A DNA stretch of 5,019 nucleotides, taken from contig JAJZNH010000658.1 of the NCBI GenBank assembly GCA_021811745.1, positions 1 to 5,019 of the forward strand, in the 5' to 3' direction. Positions 1-4,693 of the stretch are shown here, one piece after another. Both the position numbers and the translations under genes were made by a program. The stretch's first letter is position 1. The number at the start of each line of letters is the position of its first letter. The notes under the pieces were generated by a model that searched no databases, was not told the DNA's origin, and was given only the letters and a program-made list of their open reading frames with translations. This DNA is from Acidobacteriota bacterium. GTDB taxonomy: Bacteria > Acidobacteriota > Terriglobia > Terriglobales > Acidobacteriaceae.

Positions 1-411
1 TCCCGCAACCGTGATTCCCGGCAGCGACGCCAGATTGTGCAGCGCGTAGCCCTTCGCATCCAGCCACGGAGCCAGTTGGCTATACGTAACCCCTCCGCCC
101 ACCGTCACCGTGCGCCCCTTCTCGTCGAGCGTCATGCCGGTGAGCCGCTTCAGCGAAATCTGCTCGTGGGTGCTGTCGGCAATGGCGTTAAACGAGTGCC
201 GCGATCCCAGAGCGCGCAGCTTGCTTGCGCTCTTCACCGCTGCGCGTACTGCGTCCACGGTTTCCGGAGCTTGCAGGTTGTTGGTGTGAAAGGTCAGGTT
301 GCCGGCCCAGTTCGTCCGCGGCGCATCTGTCTGTTCGCCCAGCGCCACCTGCTGCAGCATGCTGCCGGCCACCAGCGCTCCGGCCGTCTTCAGGAACTCC
401 CGTTTATCCAT
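1..411 (-). CDS. FAD-binding alditol/xylitol oxidase-like protein, N-terminal part (3' end outside window)
   Basis: The 137 visible codons show the start of a vanillyl-alcohol-oxidase-type FAD enzyme. After a hydrophobic leader comes TNWAGNLTF (residues 33-41), then GSRHSFN (69-75), then VGGGVTYSQLAPWLDAKGYA and NLASLPGITVAG near the edge. This order matches the N-terminus of the alditol oxidase/xylitol oxidase family, which oxidises polyols with O2. In Streptomyces AldO the His of the GSGHSFN motif carries covalent FAD; here it is His72. Residues 2-20 (DKREFLKTAGALVAG...) resemble a Tat signal with Lys-Arg in place of Arg-Arg, so export of the folded flavoprotein is plausible but inferred. 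Two ATGs are in frame, at 417 and 411; the AAGGAG at 420-425 is 8 nt from the second and only 2 nt from the first, so I start at 411. The gene runs off the left edge, so the C-terminal substrate domain is unseen. Other members of the family (gulonolactone or arabinonolactone oxidases) remain possible. Confidence 0.85.
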   Translation of the reverse strand, partial: MDKREFLKTAGALVAGSMLQQVALGEQTDAPRTNWAGNLTFHTNNLQAPETVDAVRAAVKSASKLRALGSRHSFNAIADSTHEQISLKRLTGMTLDEKGRTVTVGGGVTYSQLAPWLDAKGYALHNLASLPGITVAG

Positions 412-419
412 TCGCATCG

Positions 420-425
420 CTCCTT
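420..425 (-). promoter_or_regulatory. Ribosome binding site of the FAD oxidase gene
   Basis: Minus-strand AAGGAG, 8 nt before the ATG at 411 and 2 nt before the in-frame ATG at 417. The spacing favours the 411 start, which puts Asp-Lys-Arg-Glu-Phe-Leu-Lys right after the initiator Met. Confidence 0.65.
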
Positions 426-562
426 CACCGCCGCCAGCCGCCCGCACCGCACGCCAGCGTCACCTCGTCAACGATGGTCAGGATCTTCAAACCTGCTTCT
501 CTTGCTCAGATGAATCGCAGAACCGAGACAATCGAATTCTAAAAGCTGATAACGCGCATCCG

Positions 563-597
563 ACCCCTGACCCCTGACAACTGGCAACTGAAAGCTG
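563..597. repeat. Degenerate 7-bp tandem repeat behind rseP
   Basis: Five consecutive heptamers in exact 7-bp phase, each ending in CTG: ACCCCTG, ACCCCTG, ACAACTG, GCAACTG, AAAGCTG. The first two are identical, the third and fourth share CAACTG, and the fifth (AAAGCTG) also occurs alone at 542-548. The array ends 3 bp before the complement of the rseP stop codon (601-603). It resembles the short heptameric repeats known from cyanobacterial and some other intergenic regions, but no function can be read from the sequence. Confidence 0.7.
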
Positions 598-600
598 TCG

Positions 601-2019
601 TCAGGGCTTGCCGCGCATAAAGATCGGTAGCTTGGAGACATCGTTGAAGATCATAAAGGCGAAAAAGGCCACCAGCACCACAAAGGCCGCCTGGTAGATC
701 CGTTCCTTCACCAGAGTGTTGATGTCGTGGCGAAGGACGCTCTCGATCAGCAGCAGCAGGATCAGGCCGCCGTCGAGGATCGGGAAGGGAAACAGGTTGA
801 GGATGCCCAGGTTGAGGCTGATGACGCTGGCCAGGTAGAACTTCGGATACCAGCCCTTCATCTCCGCGGCGTCACCGGCCAGGCGGGCAATGCCGACCGG
901 CCCGGCAAACTGCGAGACGGAAACCTTGTGCTCGAAGACGCGCTTCAGCACCTCGATAATAAGGAAGGAGTTCTCGGTGCAAAAGCTGCTCGACTTGGAC
1001 ACCGCGCTGCCGAACGACAGCGGATCCTTGCGGTAAGGAACCGGCACCGCGGCGAATCCCAGCTTCCAGTCGGTGTCGAGCTTCGCCGGGCGCGCCACCA
1101 TCTGCACCGAAGCGCCGTTGCGCAGCACCACCAGCGAGAGCGGTTTGCCTTGTCCGGCCTGCATGTACGCCAGCAGCGATGCAACGGCGTGGAATTGGTG
1201 CCCGTCGACAGACTCGATCGCGTCGCCGGCACGGAGCCCGGCCTGTTGCGCCGGCGTGCCCGGTTGTACTTCCTGCACACGGATGGGGCCGGGCAGATAC
1301 TGCGGCAGAAGGCCTGCATCGCTCAGGTCGAAGTCATCGGTCTTGGCCGCCGCTGGGACATGCAGAGTCATATGGAGAGTCTGGTCTCCCCGCTCCACGG
1401 TCACGGCGACGTTCTGGTTAGCGTTCAATTTGAAATGCGCATACACATCCAGCCATGATGGCTTTTCCTCGCCGTCAAAGCGGTGGATGATGTCGCCCGT
1501 CTCGATCCCGGCCTTGGCTGCCGCCGATCCCGGAGTCACCCAATCCACGGTCGTGGTCTTCACCTGAACCGCGGGAACTTCGTTGATCCAGCCGAAGTAG
1601 AAAACCATCAGGACCAGAGCCAGGATGAAGTTGGCTGCCGGCCCGGCCACGCCAATCAGCATCCGCTGCCACCGCGGATGGGCTGTGAATGATCCAGGAT
1701 CATCGGCCGGGTTATTGGGCAGCCCGTCATTAGACCTGGAAGATACTTCATTTTGCCCGCCGGAGCTCCCGTTTGCCGGCCGCTCCTCGCCCGGGGACTC
1801 GCCCGTCATCTTGACGAAGCCACCCAGCGGCAGCAGGCAGACCTTGTAGTCGGTCTCTCCGTACTTGACGCCGAACAGCCGCGGCCCAAAGCCGAACGAA
1901 AACGCCTCAACACGAACACCACAGAGCTTGGCGACGGCGAAGTGCCCAAACTCGTGGACTACAACCATCACGCCAATCAGAACAATGAACGCGACAGTGG
2001 ATACCAGAAAGTCATGCAT
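601..2019 (-). CDS. rseP: Site-2 intramembrane zinc metalloprotease RseP (M50 family), two PDZ domains
   Basis: A 472-residue polytopic membrane protease of the RseP/RasP family. In other bacteria these proteins cut within the membrane segment of anti-sigma factors and clear remnant signal peptides. The zinc motif HEFGH lies in the first membrane helix (His22, Glu23, His26), at the same residue numbers as in E. coli RseP. The second metal-site motif, NLFPFPILDGG, is at 408-418 with Asp416 as the third ligand. A PDZ domain covers about 153-222 (VTPGSAAAKAGIETGD) and a second about 245-312 (VQPGTPAQQAGLRAGD). The segment GPVGIARLAG at 373-382 precedes the C-terminal helices. Residues 75-112 form a polar, Gly/Ser/Asn/Asp-rich linker, longer than in E. 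coli. I chose ATG 2019 because the protein then begins MHDFLV..., as in homologues. An in-frame ATG at 2067, just behind the dxr stop, would add 16 non-conserved residues encoded across a GC hairpin. The only Shine-Dalgarno-like GAGGAA (2033-2038) is about 13 nt upstream, rather far. It lies 54 bp downstream of dxr and is probably cotranscribed with it. Confidence 0.96.
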   Translation of the reverse strand: MHDFLVSTVAFIVLIGVMVVVHEFGHFAVAKLCGVRVEAFSFGFGPRLFGVKYGETDYKVCLLPLGGFVKMTGESPGEERPANGSSGGQNEVSSRSNDGLPNNPADDPGSFTAHPRWQRMLIGVAGPAANFILALVLMVFYFGWINEVPAVQVKTTTVDWVTPGSAAAKAGIETGDIIHRFDGEEKPSWLDVYAHFKLNANQNVAVTVERGDQTLHMTLHVPAAAKTDDFDLSDAGLLPQYLPGPIRVQEVQPGTPAQQAGLRAGDAIESVDGHQFHAVASLLAYMQAGQGKPLSLVVLRNGASVQMVARPAKLDTDWKLGFAAVPVPYRKDPLSFGSAVSKSSSFCTENSFLIIEVLKRVFEHKVSVSQFAGPVGIARLAGDAAEMKGWYPKFYLASVISLNLGILNLFPFPILDGGLILLLLIESVLRHDINTLVKERIYQAAFVVLVAFFAFMIFNDVSKLPIFMRGKP

Positions 2020-2047
2020 AAATTTACAGTTATTCCTCAGTCCCGGC

Positions 2048-2062
2048 GGCCGGCGCCCGGCC
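2048..2062 (-). other. GC-rich hairpin between dxr and rseP
   Basis: GGCCGG-GCG-CCGGCC forms a perfect 6-bp all-GC stem with a 3-nt loop, in the 54-bp gap between the dxr stop (2074-2076) and the rseP ATG (2019). On the transcribed strand no T-run follows, so it is not a typical intrinsic terminator. It could be an RNA-stabilising or partially attenuating structure. Function is inferred only. Confidence 0.45.
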
Positions 2063-2073
2063 AGCATACCAGC

Positions 2074-3228
2074 TTATGGCAACAGCACACGAGCCCTGCG
2101 CCGCGCCTCCCGGTCGGCGGCGAGCACTTCAGCAATGGTGGCGGGATGCGCCTCCGGCGTGGTTGCCAGCACCTCTTCAATTGTACGCGGGATTCCCATG
2201 AAAGGGATGCGCCGGTCCAGGAACGCCTCCACGGCCACCTCATCGGCGGCATTCAGGGCGATGCAGTGCGCCCCGCCCTTTTCCGCCGCCTCAAAGGCCA
2301 GCCGCAGGCAAGGAAACCGCTCAAAATCGGGCGGTTCGAAGTCCAGGTGGCGCAGCGCCGCCAGATCGAAGGTGAGCTTCGAGGCCGGCCGCTCCGGCCA
2401 GGCCAGCGCGTACAGAATCGGCAGCCGCATGTCCGTCACCGAGATTTGCGCCAGGATCGATCCGTCCACATACTCCACCAGCGAGTGCACGGTGGATTGC
2501 GGGTGCACAGTCACTCGTACCTGGCTGGGCGCCACGTCGAAGAGGCGGCAGGCCTCAACTACCTCCAGACCCTTGTTAAGCATGGTGGCCGAGTCGATGG
2601 TGATCCGCCGCCCCATTACCCAGGTCGGGTGCTTCAGCGCCTGCTCCGGCGTGATGTTTGCGAACTGGTCCAGCGGGAGCTGCCGGAATGGCCCGCCGGA
2701 GGCTGTCAGCCAGATCGTCTTCACTTCAGCATGCGCGCCCACCCGCATGCACTGGTGCACGGCATTGTGTTCGCTGTCGATGGGCAGGATCGGCACCTTG
2801 CGCTCGCGCGCGGCGCGGGTCAGGATCTCGCCGGCGGCCACCATGCACTCCTTGTTGGCCAGGCCCACCGGCTTGCCGGCAAGAATGGCAGCATGAGTGG
2901 CTTCCAACCCCGCCACGCCCACAATCGCTGAAACCACAAAGTCCACATCAGGCAAAGTCGCGCAGGCAACCGTGCCCGCCGTCCCGTGAACCACCTCGAT
3001 GCCGGTAATGCCGGCTTCGCGCAGCCGTCCGGCCAGCTCTCCGGCCAGTTCTTCCGTGGCCAGCGATATCATGCGCGGCCGCCAGCGCGAGGCCTGCGCG
3101 AACGCCTCGTTCATGTTGCGTCCAGCCGCCAGCGCCGCCACCTGGTAGCGCTCTGGGAACTGCTCAACAATGGAAAGGGTGCTCTGACCGATGGAGCCGG
3201 TCGAACCGAGAATGGCAAGTCGTTTCAA
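2074..3228 (-). CDS. dxr: 1-deoxy-D-xylulose 5-phosphate reductoisomerase (Dxr/IspC)
   Basis: Cytosolic enzyme that rearranges and reduces DXP to MEP with NADPH and a divalent metal: the committed step of the non-mevalonate isoprenoid pathway and the target of fosmidomycin. It is 384 residues long (E. coli 398). The NADPH fold starts with ILGSTGSIG (6-14), followed by GRNM (36-39) and LANKE (123-127). The metal site is DSEHNA (Asp151, Glu153). Substrate and active-site-loop motifs are ASGGPFR (176-182), HPTWVMGRR (200-208, with the loop Trp203 and Met205) and DSATMLNKGLE (212-222, with Ser213, Asn218, Lys219, Glu222). VHPQSTVHSLVEY (241-253) follows and the C-terminal helical domain is complete. 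All key residues known from E. coli are kept. I place the start at a TTG (3226-3228), giving MKRLAILGSTG as in homologues. AGGAG at 3241-3245 is 12 nt upstream. The first in-frame ATG (3288) would add 20 non-conserved residues ahead of that SD. It is separated from cdsA by a 409-bp repeat-bearing gap, so it probably has its own promoter. Confidence 0.97.
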   Translation of the reverse strand: MKRLAILGSTGSIGQSTLSIVEQFPERYQVAALAAGRNMNEAFAQASRWRPRMISLATEELAGELAGRLREAGITGIEVVHGTAGTVACATLPDVDFVVSAIVGVAGLEATHAAILAGKPVGLANKECMVAAGEILTRAARERKVPILPIDSEHNAVHQCMRVGAHAEVKTIWLTASGGPFRQLPLDQFANITPEQALKHPTWVMGRRITIDSATMLNKGLEVVEACRLFDVAPSQVRVTVHPQSTVHSLVEYVDGSILAQISVTDMRLPILYALAWPERPASKLTFDLAALRHLDFEPPDFERFPCLRLAFEAAEKGGAHCIALNAADEVAVEAFLDRRIPFMGIPRTIEEVLATTPEAHPATIAEVLAADREARRRARVLLP

Positions 3229-3240
3229 GATCGTTTCCAA

Positions 3241-3245
3241 CTCCT
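3241..3245 (-). promoter_or_regulatory. Probable ribosome binding site of dxr
   Basis: Minus-strand AGGAG, 12 nt before the proposed TTG start at 3228. The spacing is long but this is the only good SD nearby, and it argues against the ATG at 3288, which lies upstream of it. Directly 5' of it, GGCT-AGA-AGCC (3246-3256) could form a small 4-bp hairpin. Confidence 0.45.
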
Positions 3246-3297
3246 GGCTTCTAGCCCTCAGTCTCGTGTCCCGCGCAGCAGCTTGCAATGTTTTGAA

Positions 3298-3400
3298 AGG
3301 GCATGCCTTGACTCGCCGCGGCGAGCTGAAAAAATTGGTCAGACAAGTGCTTTGTGCCGGGCACGACTTCAGTCGTGCCGCAAGTGCCGCAAAATGAATG
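3298..3400. repeat. Intergenic repeat unit, copy A
   Basis: First and best-preserved copy of a ~100-bp unit. In order on the plus strand it has AGGGCATGCC (palindromic GGCATGCC), CTTGACTCG, the perfect 14-bp palindrome CTCGCCGCGGCGAG (3312-3325), a run of six A (3329-3334), a ~25-bp spacer, the 20-bp inverted repeat GGCACGAC-TTCA-GTCGTGCC (3360-3379), and a tail GCAAGTGCCGCAAAATGAATG. It aligns with copy B along its length. A 23-bp stretch at 3365-3387 recurs identically at 3465-3487, exactly 100 bp on. Confidence 0.85.
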
Positions 3401-3501
3401 AGGGCTTGACTCGCAGCGGCGAACGGAAAAAACTCGACGCGTGCAAGGTTTTGTGTCAGGGAATGACTTCAGTCGTGCCGCAAGTGCAACAAAACAAACG
3501 A
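3401..3501. repeat. Intergenic repeat unit, copy B (diverged)
   Basis: Second copy of the same unit. It begins AGGGCTTGACTCG. The first palindrome is decayed (CTCGCAGCGGCGAA, 3410-3423), followed again by a run of six A (3427-3432). The second inverted repeat is GGAATGAC-TTCA-GTCGTGCC (3460-3479), where one stem change keeps a T·G wobble in a plus-strand RNA and another is a mismatch. The tail GCAAGTGCAACAAAACAAAC parallels copy A. The offset to copy A is 98 bp at the left part and 100 bp at the right, so a 2-bp indel lies between. Confidence 0.85.
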
Positions 3502-3516
3502 AGGGCTTCAGCCCCT
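3485..3516 (-). terminator. Possible intrinsic terminator of cdsA
   Basis: On the minus strand AGGGGC-TGAA-GCCCTT (3501-3516) can form a 6-bp stem (four G-C, one G·U, one A-U) with a TGAA loop. It is followed by CGTTTGTTTTGTTG, a T-rich tail. It sits about 120 bp after the cdsA stop. The stem is short and the tail is interrupted by G, so this is only a candidate. It is also the third truncated start of the local repeat unit. Confidence 0.35.
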
Positions 3517-3637
3517 GCCATATTTCTCCCGCCAGATTCGCCCGCCATTCGCACTTTTTCCGCAACCTGTTTAGCCCCGCCGTTTTCTGCTCCAGCGTCT
3601 ACCGGATCATCTCGCGAATTTGCGGCGGACTACATGA

Positions 3638-4474
3638 CTAGAACTGTTGATGTATAACCTGAGCGTACCATAGCACCGGAGCCGCCAGTAGCAGGGCGTC
3701 AATGCGGTCCAGCACCCCGCCGTGACCCGGCAGTAGTGTTCCTGAGTCCTTCACGCCGACCGAGCGCTTCAGCCCGGACTCGGCCAGATCGCCCACCTGC
3801 GCCGCCACATTGACCACTGCGGCCAGCGGCAGCCAGTACCAAAGCTCCTCCGGATAGGAGAGAATCGTCACGTCCCGCGCCTGCAGCAGCGTGCTCAGGC
3901 CCACCAGCCCGCCCGCCACCAGCAGGCTGCCGGCCATGGAGCCTGCCGCTCCCTCCCAACTTTTGTTCGGGCTCAGCCTGGGAGCCAGCTTGTGGCGGCC
4001 CCAGGCGCGGCCAACGTAGAGGGCCGCAATGTCGCCGGCCCACACCACGCACAGCAGAAAGGCCACCAGCGACGCTCCATTCCCCTCCGACGTCTGCCGC
4101 AGGGCGCTCAGCGCGATCAGCGTCAATCCGGTGTAGAGAAGGCAAAAAATCGAAGCTGAACTGTCCGCCATCACCCTCTCGACCGGCCGGAGGAATGTAC
4201 AGTAAACCAGCAGTCCCAGGCTAAGCAGGCCGAAGATCTCCGCCGTTCGGTCAGGCCATTGGAAGTTGCCCGCAAAGAGCGCCGCCAGGGCAACCAGAAC
4301 CGCGATGCGGGGCGGCTGCAGCCCGCCCCGCTCCGCCATATCCATAAACTCCCAGCCGGCCAGCAGCGAAATCCCGGTCACAGCCAGCGTAAAGAGCCAC
4401 TGCCACCGCGGCCCCAGAAAAACCAGAATCAATACCAGAGGAACAAGGACGCCGGCAGTGAGAATGCGTTTCAT
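3638..4474 (-). CDS. cdsA: Phosphatidate cytidylyltransferase (CDP-diglyceride synthase)
   Basis: Integral membrane enzyme that joins CTP and phosphatidic acid into CDP-diacylglycerol plus pyrophosphate, the branch point for phosphatidylglycerol, cardiolipin and phosphatidylethanolamine. It has 278 residues, close to E. coli CdsA (285). Several hydrophobic segments are visible, for example about 4-20, 26-40, 56-69, 81-94, 107-125, 135-155, 177-197 and 212-227. The family signature at 233-259 is complete: Ser-x-Leu-Lys-Arg, then Lys-Asp-Ser-Gly, then Leu-Pro-Gly-His-Gly-Gly-Val-x-Asp-Arg-Ile-Asp, with the preceding GDLAES at 228-233. VGRAWGRHKLAP (154-165) and SPNKSWEG (168-175) are the other conserved loops. 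I chose ATG 4474 because MKRILTAGVLVPLVL matches family N-termini; an in-frame GTG at 4492 would add six residues. Neither start has a clear Shine-Dalgarno sequence. It lies downstream of uppS, a pairing common in many bacteria, but about 220 bp separates them here. Confidence 0.96.
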   Translation of the reverse strand: MKRILTAGVLVPLVLILVFLGPRWQWLFTLAVTGISLLAGWEFMDMAERGGLQPPRIAVLVALAALFAGNFQWPDRTAEIFGLLSLGLLVYCTFLRPVERVMADSSASIFCLLYTGLTLIALSALRQTSEGNGASLVAFLLCVVWAGDIAALYVGRAWGRHKLAPRLSPNKSWEGAAGSMAGSLLVAGGLVGLSTLLQARDVTILSYPEELWYWLPLAAVVNVAAQVGDLAESGLKRSVGVKDSGTLLPGHGGVLDRIDALLLAAPVLWYAQVIHQQF

Positions 4475-4693
4475 GCTTGGATGAGAATACACTGCCGAAG
4501 TGGGGCTACAACGGCGCGCTCAATTGAACCAGCTACAAAAGCCTTATTCCCGCCGAGTACGCAGGCTTCAACCTTTGTGTTATCACGATGGAATCAAAGA
4601 ATATTCAGGTCCTGGAAACTCAAAACCGTTGCAACAATCTGAGACTCAGGCCCGGTACAAAACTGATCATCGTCGCGAACTCCGCCGGCTGAT
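4475..4693. other. Intergenic region between uppS and cdsA
   Basis: About 220 bp without a recognisable gene, noticeably richer in A+T than the flanking coding sequence, especially near 4575-4640. It contains the 8-bp palindrome GAATATTC (4599-4606), the short inverted repeat CTGAG-A-CTCAG (4639-4649) and one possible 16-residue leader ORF (4620-4670, minus). A cdsA promoter could lie here, but I see no convincing -35/-10 pair. Confidence 0.6.
4620..4670 (-). CDS. Possible small ORF / leader peptide (speculative)
   Basis: ATG at 4670 opens a 16-codon frame, MISFVPGLSLRLLQRF, ending in TGA. GGAG at 4680-4683 is 9 nt upstream, a good ribosome-binding distance, and the uppS stop is only about 23 nt before the ATG, so coupled translation is possible. 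The peptide is hydrophobic and Leu/Arg-rich and matches nothing I recognise. The same frame continues upstream as a shadow of uppS, so this could easily be chance. Confidence 0.15.
   Translation of the reverse strand: MISFVPGLSLRLLQRF

Larger units (their letters stand above)
3229..3637. other. 409-bp gene-free stretch between cdsA and dxr
   Basis: No credible protein gene was found. Open frames here (for example minus 3251-3565) are rich in Cys and Arg, run through the repeats and match no family I know. The stretch holds, left to right: the dxr leader with its SD (3229-3290), two ~100-bp repeat copies (3298-3400 and 3401-3501), a truncated third unit start with a GGGC-TTCA-GCCC hairpin (3502-3517), and about 120 bp of unremarkable sequence up to the cdsA stop. 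The dxr promoter presumably lies here. The best pair I see on the minus strand (TTGCAA around 3282-3287, GAGACT 17 nt on) is too weak to call. Confidence 0.75.

Noticed and set aside
422..495. Short minus-strand frame ahead of the FAD oxidase (reads ...KILTIVDEVTLACGAGG...)
   Set aside because: About 24 codons between stops, no ATG and no SD; reads like protein only by chance or as a worn remnant.
37..577. Plus-strand open frames at 37-513, 225-542 and 299-577
   Set aside because: They overlap the FAD oxidase on the opposite strand and the heptad repeat; Arg/Pro/His-rich with no motif.
727..1458. Plus-strand 243-codon open frame
   Set aside because: Antisense to rseP, which has unmistakable motifs; no recognisable domain.
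1753..2931. Long plus-strand open frames of 392 and 343 codons (1753-2931 and 1865-2896)
   Set aside because: They lie antisense to the clear dxr and rseP genes, are Arg/His/Gln- or Ser/Arg-rich, and show no family motif. They are shadows of GC-rich codon use.
3262..3287. Sigma-70 promoter for dxr (TTGCAA, 17 bp, GAGACT on the minus strand)
   Set aside because: The -35 matches 4 of 6 and the -10 only 3 of 6 consensus bases; such matches occur by chance.
3298..3517. CRISPR array
   Set aside because: The repeated unit is ~100 bp with imperfect copies and no short identical repeats with unique spacers; no cas gene is present.
3251..3657. Open frames in the cdsA-dxr gap (minus 3251-3565; plus 2986-3657, 3191-3397 and 3441-3641)
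   Set aside because: They translate the repeat array, giving duplicated Cys/Arg-rich peptides. Repetitive intergenic DNA explains them better than a gene.
3699..4145. Minus-strand 148-codon frame inside cdsA
   Set aside because: Alternative frame of cdsA; Gly/Arg/Ala-rich with no motif.
4639..4649. CTGAG-A-CTCAG inverted repeat as an operator
   Set aside because: Only 5 bp per arm and a single copy; no regulator or promoter context supports it.
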